Positions 35,084 to 43,223 of a stretch of 64,000 bases of DNA are shown one piece after another; within the stretch, counting starts at the first letter, position 1, and each line of letters opens with the position of its first letter. The notes beneath the pieces were generated by a model. That model saw only the letters and a list, made by a program, of their open reading frames with translations, was not told where the DNA came from and searched no databases. The position numbers were made by a program, and so were the translations under genes. The stretch comes from Maribellus sediminis (GTDB lineage: Bacteria > Bacteroidota > Bacteroidia > Bacteroidales > Prolixibacteraceae): positions 1,054,001 to 1,118,000 of the forward strand of contig NZ_WXUB01000002.1 in NCBI RefSeq assembly GCF_011799805.1. The letters run 5' to 3'.

Positions 35084-36550
35084 TACTTGTTTCCCATCCT
35101 GACGAAGTTCAATCAGGTAATAACCTCCTAATAACTCAGACAAATCAATTTGTAAGCCGGATTCAAAATTTGTGCAGATCAACATTCTGCCCGAAAGATC
35201 ATAAACCACACACTCTGTTGATATCAAATTATCGGTTTCAAGCTGCAAAAAATCGCTTGCCGGATTCGGATACACCTTAACCGTAGAAGTGTTTTCCTGA
35301 TCTATCCCAACAGGCCAGTTTCTGGTAAAATAATAATGTGTGCCCCCGCCTTCCTGCCAGTATCCGTTCGTGAAATTGCTGTTTTCAACATTGTCCGCAA
35401 CAAATCCGGCAATGACATGCATCGGTAAAAACGAAAAAATAAAATGCCGATCCTGCACTTCTCCGGGGAGTATTTCATTTTCAGTAAGAAAGACCGATTT
35501 GTTCAAATTTATCCATTGTTCGTCCCAACTCTGCGTGACAATCTCCTGAAGCTGATTACCTGATATTTCGTTTGAATACAGCTTTCTACTGTCCTCCAAC
35601 CAGTTGTCAAAGTCATAATCCCAGCTATACAAGGTTTCGCCTGCTAAATCTGACGATTCATCGTATGCGTATTCAATTCTACGTTCGGGAACAAAAACAC
35701 CCGTTTGCCAGCCTTCAACATATTCCACAACCTCTGCCAGCATTTGCTGCTCATTATAAGTATAAACCAATTGATAAGTTTGTGATGAAGTCATCTCATA
35801 ACTGTCGTAATCGAAACCGGTTTCAGCACTCAAATTTCCGATCGAATCATAAGTATACTCCACATATTCATAAGTTGACCACCGGTCGGAAAACTCGTCC
35901 CATTCCTTTGTATACGCCCTATACAGCCGTTTCTGCTCATCATACTCATAATCCATGCGGTCGAGTCGGCCCCAATCGTCATATTCGTCAAACTTTTCCT
36001 TGCTCCATTCCGAAGCTAAAAGTCCATCCTGATAACTGTAGTAAGTTTTTGTGAACATGCGGTAATTCACCGTTACGTATTCCTGAAATTCAACAGAATC
36101 TAAACGATCACTTTCATTGAAAAAATAATAATTCGCATCGCCGATCAGCCAGTGATTTTTATCATCGTTCCAGTTGTAATTTTTTACCAGCATTTCCAGG
36201 CCGTTGCTTTGTGAGATCAACACCTGACGCAACGATTTCTCAATACTTTGTGAGTCTTCGTTCCAATCGCGCACCACAATACTATCCAGCGTCCATTTGA
36301 ACGTGTTATCGCCTTCCCCACTCTTTGTGTTTATCTGAAAATCGTTTAGAAAATCAACTTTTGCAAAATGTTTCCTGCTTTTTAGCAATTCTGTTTTATC
36401 GGTTTCAGGTGAAGGTGCTGAATCGAGTTTCAGGTGATATTCATAATCCGAAAAAACCGAATCACGCACGATTTCCTGAGCAGATGCGAACAAGGCAAAA
36501 ACAAAAAATTCCAGTAAAATCAATACTTTTTGCAACATAAAATTCCACAA
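35057..36550 (-). CDS. Type IX-secreted protein with YD-like repeats and C-terminal sorting domain
   Basis: A 497-residue secreted protein. It has a signal peptide, then a long region of repeated Tyr-Asp-rich strands (YEYDEQKRLYRAY, VEYTYDSIGNLSAE, YAYDESSDLAGETLYSWD) about 20-40 residues apart. The last 75 residues are a type A sorting domain of the type IX system (VKVYPNPASDFLQLETD, then YDLSGRM and GYYLIELRQDGK). The sorting domain directs export across the outer membrane and often attachment to the surface. The YD-like repeats resemble those of RHS-type and DUF-type surface proteins, but no enzyme domain is visible. Convergent with ccsBA. Confidence 0.85.
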   Translation of the reverse strand: MWNFMLQKVLILLEFFVFALFASAQEIVRDSVFSDYEYHLKLDSAPSPETDKTELLKSRKHFAKVDFLNDFQINTKSGEGDNTFKWTLDSIVVRDWNEDSQSIEKSLRQVLISQSNGLEMLVKNYNWNDDKNHWLIGDANYYFFNESDRLDSVEFQEYVTVNYRMFTKTYYSYQDGLLASEWSKEKFDEYDDWGRLDRMDYEYDEQKRLYRAYTKEWDEFSDRWSTYEYVEYTYDSIGNLSAETGFDYDSYEMTSSQTYQLVYTYNEQQMLAEVVEYVEGWQTGVFVPERRIEYAYDESSDLAGETLYSWDYDFDNWLEDSRKLYSNEISGNQLQEIVTQSWDEQWINLNKSVFLTENEILPGEVQDRHFIFSFLPMHVIAGFVADNVENSNFTNGYWQEGGGTHYYFTRNWPVGIDQENTSTVKVYPNPASDFLQLETDNLISTECVVYDLSGRMLICTNFESGLQIDLSELLGGYYLIELRQDGKQVYKGKFIKL

Positions 36551-36641
36551 ATGATATGAGGCTAAATATAACTAAAACATTGGACGCCGCCGTAATGCTT
36601 CAAGTAATATCGGATCAAATAAATGTATGGTTTTGAAAGTT

Positions 36642-37442
36642 TTATCGCATTTCGGAAAAATCTACTGTTCGTATCTCTGTTCTCACAGATACTCTTTTAA
36701 CCACAGTTGTCCCGGTACCATATTGAACATCAACATGCTGAATATAAGGCGGAACTCCATCACCCGACAATAATTCGCTACCTAACAGTCCCACATTTAT
36801 TCTAACAAAAAAACTGGATGCAGTAGTATGTCCGTTAACAACAGCAGGTAAGAATTTACCGGGCAACATTGCTATTTTCTGGTTGACACTATTCTCAATT
36901 TCCCGACAAAATCCTGATACCAGTTTAGGGCCTGTCAGGTTGCCTTGTTCATCCACAAAATACTGTAATACGGATAATCCAAGTTTGCCTTCTTTCATAA
37001 ATTCCACAGGAATATCAATATCCTGAGCGATGGTTCGTTTTATTTCATTCTCCGCTCCAACGTAAATAAGTGGCCGATCTACTTTCTGAACTTCATATCC
37101 CAATGCCGTTTTCACCAGAAAAGAATCGGCTACAAGTAATTGATTCAAAAAGATCAGACTGTCATTGGTATAATCATAAACCATATATTCCACTCCGGTT
37201 TTATCCTGATTGAATTTCCAAACACCGGTTCGTGAAGCATTAAAATAATTCCCGATAGCAAGCGTATCTTTTGTTTTAACATTGAGTAAATAACTTTCGC
37301 CACAACGAAATTTGCTTGTTTTATCAACATGCCAAACCTCTTTGTAGTTCCCAAATTGTTCCGTATGCTTTTTTAATTTTTGAGCCTGAACAATTGAAAT
37401 ATGTGTAGCAGAAAGGATGAATACGAGAATTAATTTTAGCAT
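36642..37442 (-). CDS. Secreted protein with TonB-C-like domain
   Basis: A 266-residue protein starting MLKLILVFILSATHISIVQA, a signal peptide; the longer frame starting at 37517 adds 25 non-signal residues. The first half (about 20-130) has MORN-like or YD-like short strands (NASRTGVWKFNQDK). The second half (about 145-235) resembles the TonB C-terminal domain: GKLGLSVLQYFVDEQGNL, then MLPGKFLPAVVNGHTTAS. There is no N-terminal TonB-type anchor with a proline-rich linker, so it is not a classical energy transducer. Similar stand-alone periplasmic proteins are common in Bacteroidota. The function is unknown. Confidence 0.6.
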   Translation of the reverse strand: MLKLILVFILSATHISIVQAQKLKKHTEQFGNYKEVWHVDKTSKFRCGESYLLNVKTKDTLAIGNYFNASRTGVWKFNQDKTGVEYMVYDYTNDSLIFLNQLLVADSFLVKTALGYEVQKVDRPLIYVGAENEIKRTIAQDIDIPVEFMKEGKLGLSVLQYFVDEQGNLTGPKLVSGFCREIENSVNQKIAMLPGKFLPAVVNGHTTASSFFVRINVGLLGSELLSGDGVPPYIQHVDVQYGTGTTVVKRVSVRTEIRTVDFSEMR

Positions 37443-37580
37443 GATCAAAGGTTTTGTACTAACCATAAAACTAAGGAAATAAATGCAGCATCCCGAATCA
37501 TATCCGGATAGAATCAATATAAATTATCCTCCTGTTCTATAGCACCACAACGATCATATCCACACATCTAGATTCTTTAT

Positions 37581-37588
37581 TATATTTG
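37581..37588 (+). promoter_or_regulatory. -7 promoter box TATATTTG of the Moco operon
   Basis: A perfect TAnnTTTG element. Transcription would begin near 37594-37596, just before the first base of the riboswitch P1 stem (37600), which supports both calls. Confidence 0.6.
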
Positions 37589-37599
37589 CAGGCGAAACG

Positions 37600-37738
37600 A
37601 TCTCCGAGCCTTTGCACCTAAGTTTAATATGGTGCACGGGCCGATGGGACTGCCCGGAAACAGGTAGTCCTCCCGCATCCCAATGTGTTGGGATAAATTG
37701 GAAAGGAGAAGAAGCCTGCTTCGGTTAATGCCGGAGAT
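37600..37738 (+). promoter_or_regulatory. Molybdenum cofactor (Moco) riboswitch
   Basis: A compact structured leader upstream of molybdenum cofactor genes. P1: ATCTCC (37600-37605) with GGAGAT (37733-37738). P2: TGCACC (37613-37618) with GGTGCA (37631-37636). P3: GGACTGCC (37647-37654) with GGTAGTCC (37663-37670), one G-U pair, loop with GGAAACA. P4: ATCCCAA (37677-37683) with TTGGGAT (37688-37694). Unpaired conserved blocks CCGAGCC, CTCCCGC (37670-37676) and GGAAAGGAG (37700-37708) match what I recall of the Moco RNA motif. The genes behind it (mobB-like, moeA, moaA, moaC, mog) are the expected targets. Confidence 0.85.
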
Positions 37739-37740
37739 GA

Positions 37741-37785
37741 ACTCGCTGCTTTCCTGCCAGGGCAAGATCGAACAAGAATGCGAGT
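37741..37785 (+). promoter_or_regulatory. Hairpin abutting the mobB-like start, candidate expression platform
   Basis: ACTCGC (37741-37746) pairs perfectly with GCGAGT (37780-37785), ending two bases before the ATG at 37788, with an inner CCTGCCAGG fold. It begins two bases after the riboswitch P1. A hairpin in this place could hinder ribosome binding when formed. There is no T-tract, so control would be at translation start rather than termination (inference). Confidence 0.5.
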
Positions 37786-37787
37786 AA

Positions 37788-38336
37788 ATGAACATTTCAA
37801 AGCTAAATACAAGAGTTACGCTGCCCAACATGTTGCTGATTTCCGGCAATGGCCGAAATGTGGGTAAAACAACACTGGCCTGCAAAATCATAGCTCAACT
37901 TTCAAAGTCGGTTCCGGTTACCGGGATAAAAATTTCAGCACATTTTCATCCTTATTCTGATGCCGGTCTTGTTGCTAAGAACAAACATTTTGTTATTCTG
38001 AAAGAACAGAATATCAGCCCGAAAGACAGCTCCATGATGTTGCAGGCCGGTGCCTCTGACGTGTACTTTGTGATGGCCCAAAAAGAACACTTTAATAAAG
38101 CCCTGAATGAATTACTAAAACTGCTTCCCGAACAAGCTTTGGTTTGCGAATCGGGTGGATTGCACGAATGGATTGATCCGGGAATTTTTCTTTTTGTAAA
38201 TTTGAAGAACAAGCCGGTTGAAAAGACGCACTTATTGGAATACGAACCGATAATCGTGGAAAACGACGGCAAAAATTTTAACATCGATTTTGAAGCTTTT
38301 CAGTTTTCCAACGGCCGAATACAATTACTAAAATGA
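37788..38336 (+). CDS. MobB-like P-loop protein
   Basis: A 182-residue P-loop protein with a Walker A site LLISGNGRNVGKTTLACKII (about residues 16-35), followed by TGIKISAHFHPYSDAG, the usual layout of MobB proteins. MobB binds GTP and assists attachment of a nucleotide to molybdenum cofactor. It lies between the Moco riboswitch and moeA and overlaps moeA by four bases. Alternatively it may act as a general Moco chaperone, since no mobA is present in the window. Confidence 0.75.
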   Translation: MNISKLNTRVTLPNMLLISGNGRNVGKTTLACKIIAQLSKSVPVTGIKISAHFHPYSDAGLVAKNKHFVILKEQNISPKDSSMMLQAGASDVYFVMAQKEHFNKALNELLKLLPEQALVCESGGLHEWIDPGIFLFVNLKNKPVEKTHLLEYEPIIVENDGKNFNIDFEAFQFSNGRIQLLK

Positions 38337-39508
38337 GTAAATACGAGCAAATACAGGATAGTATAAAAAACCTTCCTTTTTCATTTGAAACAGAGGAAGT
38401 GCCCCTTGAAAATGCATTTAAGCGGGTACTTCGTGAAAATGTGATTGCCGATATGGATATGCCGCCATTTCACAAATCGGCGATGGATGGCTATGCCTGT
38501 CGTTTCGAAGATATCGGCAATGAACTGGAAGTGCTCGAAGTTATTCAGGCCGGTATGTTCTCACACCTGACTCCCGGCAAAAATCAGTGCGTTAAAATTA
38601 TGACGGGTGCAGCAGTCCCAGCCGGTTGCGATTGCGTTTTCAAAGTTGAAGATTCGGTTGAGACTGATGAGAAGCATGTAAAATGCACCAATCCTAAAAC
38701 CGCAAGAAACATTTGTTATCAAGGTGAAGATTACCGGTTAAATGAAGTCCTGATACAACAAGGAACTATAATCAGTACGCCGCAAATGGCAGTTTTGGCC
38801 GGAGCCGGATACGCGAAAGTTAAAGTTACGCGTCAACCCAAAATAAGCGTGATCGCTACGGGCAGCGAGCTGGTTTCCCCATCGGAAAAACCAAAACCCG
38901 GGCAAATCAGAAACAGCAACACCAGTCAGTTGTTGTCTCAACTACACCAGATGAACCTGGATGTGATTGCCAATCTGATGCTGGTTGATGACTTCAAGCT
39001 TCTGACCGAAACGTTTACGAAAGAACTTCAGAAAAGCGACCTTATTATTTTTACGGGTGGAGCGTCTGTCGGTGATTTCGATTTTATTCCTGAAATTCTA
39101 AAGGAACAAGGATTTAAAATCTACTGGGATAACACCGGCATAAAACCGGGAAACCCAATGAACTTCTCAGAGAAAAACGGGAAGTTTGTGATCGGTTTAT
39201 CCGGAAATCCGGTTTCGTCGCTGGCCCAGTTCGAGCTGATTGCCAAGCCACTTATTTACAAACTTCTTGAAGCGAATTATCAGCCACTGCGAATTTTGGG
39301 AACCATGGATTTTGACTACCAACGCAAAAAAGCCGACCGGGTAGCCATCGTTCCGGTAATTATCGACGAACGAGGATTGATCACTGAGATTCCTTTTCAT
39401 GGCTCGGCACACATAAACGCCCTGGTAAACGCAAATGCTTTACTTGAAGTTCCGTTAAATATAACTGCAATAAATAAAGGCGAACCGGCACATGTTAGAC
39501 CGCTTTAA
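38333..39508 (+). CDS. moeA: Molybdopterin molybdenumtransferase MoeA
   Basis: A 391-residue MoeA that inserts molybdate into adenylylated molybdopterin. Landmarks are MPPFHKSAMDGYACR near residue 43, KIMTGAAVPAGCDCVFKVED near 86, ISVIATGSELVSPSEKPKPG near 170, IIFTGGASVGDFDF near 236 and VIGLSGNPVSSLAQFEL near 285. The length is typical. Its end overlaps moaA by 17 bases. Confidence 0.95.
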   Translation: MSKYEQIQDSIKNLPFSFETEEVPLENAFKRVLRENVIADMDMPPFHKSAMDGYACRFEDIGNELEVLEVIQAGMFSHLTPGKNQCVKIMTGAAVPAGCDCVFKVEDSVETDEKHVKCTNPKTARNICYQGEDYRLNEVLIQQGTIISTPQMAVLAGAGYAKVKVTRQPKISVIATGSELVSPSEKPKPGQIRNSNTSQLLSQLHQMNLDVIANLMLVDDFKLLTETFTKELQKSDLIIFTGGASVGDFDFIPEILKEQGFKIYWDNTGIKPGNPMNFSEKNGKFVIGLSGNPVSSLAQFELIAKPLIYKLLEANYQPLRILGTMDFDYQRKKADRVAIVPVIIDERGLITEIPFHGSAHINALVNANALLEVPLNITAINKGEPAHVRPL

Positions 39509-40292
39509 CCGAAATATTACCTATTTGCGTATCTCCGTCACCGATCGTTGCAACTTCCGGTGCGAGTACTGTATGCCTGCCAAAGGTGTGTCGTGGAAAA
39601 ATCACGATGAACTTTTGACGTTTGAGGAAATACGCGACATTGTTAAAGCCGGCACCGAACTTGGCATCAAAAAAATACGCCTGACCGGTGGTGAACCGCT
39701 GGTACGGAAAGACCTGCCAAAGCTGGTAAAAATGTTAGCAGATATTCCTGAAATTGAAGAGATAGGACTGACAACCAACGGCGTACTACTTCCTAAATAC
39801 GCCAATGAATTAAAAGAAGCCGGATTAACGCGGGTAAACATCAGTCTTGATACTATGGATCCTGAGAAGTTTGAAAAGATTACGAGGATCGGAAAACTGA
39901 ACGATGTTTTAAAAGGAATTGATGCAGCGCTCGAAGCAGAATTGTTACCGATAAAAATCAACTTTGTACGCATCAAGGGAGAGAACGAAGAAGACGAAAA
40001 AGCCGTCAGGGAATTTTGTGAATCGAAAAACCTGAAACTGCGTTTTATCCGTCAAATGGATTTGCGCTCCGGTGAATTTTATACGGTTGAGGGAGGCGAA
40101 GGTGGTATCTGCACCATTTGCAACCGCCTGCGGTTAACATCCGATGGTTTTATTGTGCCTTGTCTACATTCGAATTTGCGGTATAACGTTCGCGAATTGG
40201 GGATCAGGGAAGCCTTTGCACATGCCATCGACAACAAACCCAAAACCGGACACGGAACTACTACACACGAATTTTCAAATATTGGAGGTTAA
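39492..40292 (+). CDS. moaA: GTP 3',8-cyclase MoaA, shortened form
   Basis: A 266-residue radical SAM enzyme that starts molybdopterin synthesis from GTP. The N-terminal cluster motif CNFRCEYC (residues 19-26), the RLTGGEPLVRKDL motif near 63, and NGVLLPKYA near 97 are intact. The C-terminal cluster is CTICNRLRLTSDGFIVPC (near 207-224), and the C-terminal double glycine (FSNIGG) is present. Compared with the usual 320-340 residues, about 50 are missing between LRFIRQMD and the CTIC motif, plus a short N-terminus. Both clusters and the GG tail remain, so it is probably functional. Confidence 0.93.
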   Translation: MLDRFNRNITYLRISVTDRCNFRCEYCMPAKGVSWKNHDELLTFEEIRDIVKAGTELGIKKIRLTGGEPLVRKDLPKLVKMLADIPEIEEIGLTTNGVLLPKYANELKEAGLTRVNISLDTMDPEKFEKITRIGKLNDVLKGIDAALEAELLPIKINFVRIKGENEEDEKAVREFCESKNLKLRFIRQMDLRSGEFYTVEGGEGGICTICNRLRLTSDGFIVPCLHSNLRYNVRELGIREAFAHAIDNKPKTGHGTTTHEFSNIGG

Positions 40293-40295
40293 ATA

Positions 40296-40748
40296 ATGAG
40301 CCAGTTATCACATATCAACGACGACGGAAAAGCCAACATGGTTGACGTCGGCCACAAACCGCAGCAGATCAGAACTGCCAAAGCATCCGGTTTTATAAAG
40401 CTTCAGCCCGAAACCATAAAACTGATTCAGGAAAGCCTGATAAAAAAAGGCGATGTAATTACCATTGCCGAAATTGCCGGTATCCAGGCCGCCAAGGAAA
40501 CGTCGCGGCTCATTCCGCTGTGTCATCCTTTGCAGCTTACCAAAGTGGAAGTAAAAGCCAACGTTGAAAATAACGGTATTCGCGTCAACAGTCTTACAAA
40601 ATGCATCGGGCAAACCGGTGTGGAAATGGAAGCATTGACAGCGGTAAACGTAGCACTGCTAACCATTTACGACATGTGTAAAGCCGTCGACAAACAGATG
40701 GTGATCTCCAACATTCAACTCGATTTTAAAGAAAAGAAAGACCAGTAA
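40296..40748 (+). CDS. moaC: Cyclic pyranopterin monophosphate synthase MoaC
   Basis: A 150-residue MoaC, which turns the MoaA product into cPMP. It has SHINDDGKANMVDVGHKPQQ at residues 5-24 and the active-site region AKETSRLIPLCHPLQLTKVE near 67-86, and GQTGVEMEALTAVNVALLTIYDM near 106. It starts three bases after moaA and ends one base before the next gene. Confidence 0.96.
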   Translation: MSQLSHINDDGKANMVDVGHKPQQIRTAKASGFIKLQPETIKLIQESLIKKGDVITIAEIAGIQAAKETSRLIPLCHPLQLTKVEVKANVENNGIRVNSLTKCIGQTGVEMEALTAVNVALLTIYDMCKAVDKQMVISNIQLDFKEKKDQ

Positions 40749-40749
40749 G

Positions 40750-41688
40750 ATGCAGGAAAAAGTTTGCAGCATTGAATCGCTTAATATTTCTGAGCAAAAA
40801 GGAACAATAAAAACGCCCCGAAAAGAAATCATTTTGAATGAATTGGGGATTGAAGGAGATGCACACGCCGGGAAATGGCACCGACAGGTCAGTCTGCTTG
40901 CTGCCGAAAGCATCACCGGTTTCGAGGGAAAGCTGGGTCGAAAAATCAATCACGGCGAATTTGCCGAAAACGTTACAACGCTTGGATTTCCGGTGCACAA
41001 AACCCGGCCTTTCGATCGTTTTGTTTCAGGCGATGTTGAACTGGAAGTCACCCAGATAGGCAAAAAATGCCACGGCGATAATTGTGAGATTTTTCAACTC
41101 ACCGGAAGTTGTATTATGCCCACGGAAGGTATTTTTTGCAGGGTTATAAAAGGCGGTAAACTAAAGGAAAACGACGAACTGAGCTACATCCCAAAAACCT
41201 TCAGAATAAAAGTGATCACCTTGAGTGATCGTGCTTTCGAAGGCATTTACAAAGACAAAAGCGGTCCGCTTATCGAAAAGCTAAGTAAAGACTGGTTCCT
41301 TAGTCAGAACTACCTCTGCGAAACCAACCGCACGGTAATACCCGATGAAACGGAATTGCTGGAAAGTGAACTGCAAAAAGCTGCCAAAGAAAATTACGAC
41401 ATTATTTACACCACAGGAAGTACCGGAATCGGTCCGCGCGACGTGGCGCCTTTAACGATCAGCAAGTTTATTGATATCGAAATTCCGGGAATTATGGACA
41501 TGATCCGATTGAAATACGGAGCCGAAAAACCTAGTGCTCTCTTAAGCCGTTCGATTGCCGGCGTAAAAAACAAAACCCTTGTTTTCTCACTTCCCGGAAG
41601 TACCAAGGCCGTTCACGAATACCTCAGCGAAATACATAAAATTCTGATGCATTCGTTTTTAATGCTCCATTCGATCGACAGCCACTAA
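40750..41688 (+). CDS. MOSC domain fused to MogA/MoaB-like molybdopterin adenylyltransferase
   Basis: A 312-residue fusion. Residues 1-150 are a MOSC domain (EIILNELGIEGDAHAGKWHR, FAENVTTLG, KKCHGDNCEIFQLTGSCIMPTEGIFCRV), the family that moves sulfur or molybdenum and uses a conserved cysteine. Residues 155-310 are MogA/MoaB-like (RIKVITLSDRAFEGIYKDKSGP, YTTGSTGIGPRDVAPL, LPGSTKAVHEYL), which adenylylates molybdopterin before MoeA acts. It is the last gene of the operon. Fusion suggests that metal insertion and cofactor handling act in one chain. No moaD, moaE or molybdate transporter is in the window. Confidence 0.88.
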   Translation: MQEKVCSIESLNISEQKGTIKTPRKEIILNELGIEGDAHAGKWHRQVSLLAAESITGFEGKLGRKINHGEFAENVTTLGFPVHKTRPFDRFVSGDVELEVTQIGKKCHGDNCEIFQLTGSCIMPTEGIFCRVIKGGKLKENDELSYIPKTFRIKVITLSDRAFEGIYKDKSGPLIEKLSKDWFLSQNYLCETNRTVIPDETELLESELQKAAKENYDIIYTTGSTGIGPRDVAPLTISKFIDIEIPGIMDMIRLKYGAEKPSALLSRSIAGVKNKTLVFSLPGSTKAVHEYLSEIHKILMHSFLMLHSIDSH

Positions 41689-42111
41689 TTATTTATTTCG
41701 AAAGAAATCGGCAAGAATCTGGCCGTGATCAAAGGCCAGTTCAGGAAGTTCATCGATAGAAAACCAGGCGGCATTGCTGGCATCGTCGCTGCCTTTTACC
41801 GGTTTTTCATTTTCAAGTTCAACTGAATAAACCACAGAAATGGTTCGGTGACGCGGATCGCGGTCAACAGCATCGTAAGCCCGAAACTGGTTCATTTTTT
41901 CAATCTGAAGTCCGGTTTCTTCCTCCAATTCCCGGATACAGGCTTTTTCCAGTGTTTCGTCCATTTCGATGAAGCCACCCGGTAAAGCCCATTTATTTTT
42001 GAAAGGTTCCCTCCCCCGCTCAATCAGCAAAATTTTGGGAGTATTTTCAACTTGGTAAAAAACGATGGCGTCAACGGTAAGTGCGGCGCGCGGATAGTTA
42101 TAAGTGTACAT
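41689..42111 (-). CDS. NUDIX hydrolase
   Basis: A 140-residue NUDIX protein with the box GGFIEMDETLEKACIRELEEET (about residues 44-65), matching GX5EX7REUXEEXGU. The N-terminus YPRAALTVDAIVFYQVE is typical of the Bacteroidota clade that precedes NrtR-like domains, but there is no DNA-binding domain here. Stop codons of this gene and the convergent MOSC-MogA gene are adjacent, with no space between them. The substrate is unknown, with a nucleoside diphosphate derivative most likely. Confidence 0.9.
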   Translation of the reverse strand: MYTYNYPRAALTVDAIVFYQVENTPKILLIERGREPFKNKWALPGGFIEMDETLEKACIRELEEETGLQIEKMNQFRAYDAVDRDPRHRTISVVYSVELENEKPVKGSDDASNAAWFSIDELPELAFDHGQILADFFRNK

Positions 42112-42160
42112 TTTGTTTGTGGTTTATTGATGGAAATGCTATGAGGAACGAATGGTTATA

Positions 42161-42253
42161 CTAATTTTTTCGCCCAGTTTTTCGGTACCTGAAAATCAGG
42201 TAAATAATAGCGACAAAGATGATTAGATAGATGAAAAACTCAATCCGCTCCAT
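42161..42253 (-). CDS. Candidate 30-residue membrane protein overlapping the NlpC/P60 gene
   Basis: An ATG at 42253 inside the last codons of the upstream NlpC/P60 gene opens 30 codons: a short charged start (MERIEF), one hydrophobic helix (FIYLIIFVAIIYLIF), then a basic tail (RYRKTGRKN). It is translationally coupled by a 14-base overlap with the NlpC stop. Positive residues after the helix fit a single-pass protein with the tail in the cytoplasm. It is too short for certainty; conservation next to NlpC genes would settle it. Confidence 0.5.
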   Translation of the reverse strand: MERIEFFIYLIIFVAIIYLIFRYRKTGRKN

Positions 42254-43043
42254 TGGTGTTGATTATTTTCTTCATTACACGTAATTTGTGGGTATAACGT
42301 TTCGTATCCACATTAAAAATTCCGAACTGATCGACATTATCGATCCTCACCTGGCCCGATGCATGAATGATCTTATTGCGTTTCCAGATAATTCCTACAT
42401 GCACAATGTTCCCTTCATCATTATCGAAAAAAGCGAGGTCGCCCGGCTCGGCTTCATCAACAAAACTCATGGCCGTTCCCATGTTCACCTGCTGGCTGGC
42501 ATCGCGTGGCAGGGTTATCCCAATCATTTTGTAAATAATCTGAGTAAGCCCGCTGCAATCTACTCCAAAAGGTGTTCTTCCGCCCCACAAATAAGGAGCG
42601 TTGAAATACTTCAAAGCCTGATCGATAACAACCTTTCGCGGATCTTTTGGTTCCCCGTAAATCACTTTTCCGGTGGCCAAAAAGGTATCTCGAATTACTG
42701 TAAACTGCTTGAGGTACGGCCGCCAAACCGGCAAAGTACTGCCTGCTACCAGCATCAGATTTTGTTCGTCGCTAAACGGCACAATTGTAATTACGTCAGA
42801 AGTTATGGCTGAACCGCTGTTTTCAAGCTTGCTTAAGGTGCGGGCATTAATCGGAGTTATCATTTTCGAATCCACCCAGCCTTCGTATCCGTCGAAGGCC
42901 AGTTTCACGTTCGTCCAACCGACCATTTGTTCGCGTAATTCAAAATGTTCGCCAAACAAAATTTGGGTCACCATTTCACTTTTTTCTGAAGGTTCGCGCC
43001 GTACGGGAATAATACTTAGGTTGGAAATGCCGTAATTCATCAA
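42240..43043 (-). CDS. NlpC/P60 family cell-wall peptidase with SH3-like domain
   Basis: A 267-residue protein. The N-terminal half has a bacterial SH3-like domain (VRREPSEKSEMVTQILFGE, LAFDGYEGWVD). The C-terminal NlpC/P60 domain (about residues 130-267) has the nucleophile in YLWGGRTPFGVDCSGLTQ, near residue 162, and the histidine in NIVHVGII near 218. There is no signal peptide, so either it is exported in another way or acts on recycled muropeptides in the cytoplasm, as known for some SH3-NlpC recycling enzymes. It cuts the D-Glu-diamino acid bond by family. Confidence 0.88.
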   Translation of the reverse strand: MMNYGISNLSIIPVRREPSEKSEMVTQILFGEHFELREQMVGWTNVKLAFDGYEGWVDSKMITPINARTLSKLENSGSAITSDVITIVPFSDEQNLMLVAGSTLPVWRPYLKQFTVIRDTFLATGKVIYGEPKDPRKVVIDQALKYFNAPYLWGGRTPFGVDCSGLTQIIYKMIGITLPRDASQQVNMGTAMSFVDEAEPGDLAFFDNDEGNIVHVGIIWKRNKIIHASGQVRIDNVDQFGIFNVDTKRYTHKLRVMKKIINTNGAD

Positions 43044-43223
43044 TTATTTGTTAAATTCATTTTGTAAAACAGAAATGCCGGAACCACCGCTGTTTCTACA
43101 CAAAACTATTAAAAAATGAATAGGCGCTGATTGGATCGTGGCGATTTTTCTAATAAAGTTATGTTGAAAAAATCATCGATGAAACATTTGTAGTAAATTG
43201 AACTGTTATTGATCGCTTTAATT

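Noticed and set aside
35572-36054. A 160-codon plus-strand frame inside the T9SS protein gene
   Set aside because: It is antisense to a clear minus-strand gene, has no start signal, and its residues (many Tyr, His, Pro, Asn) come from the reverse reading of the YD repeats.
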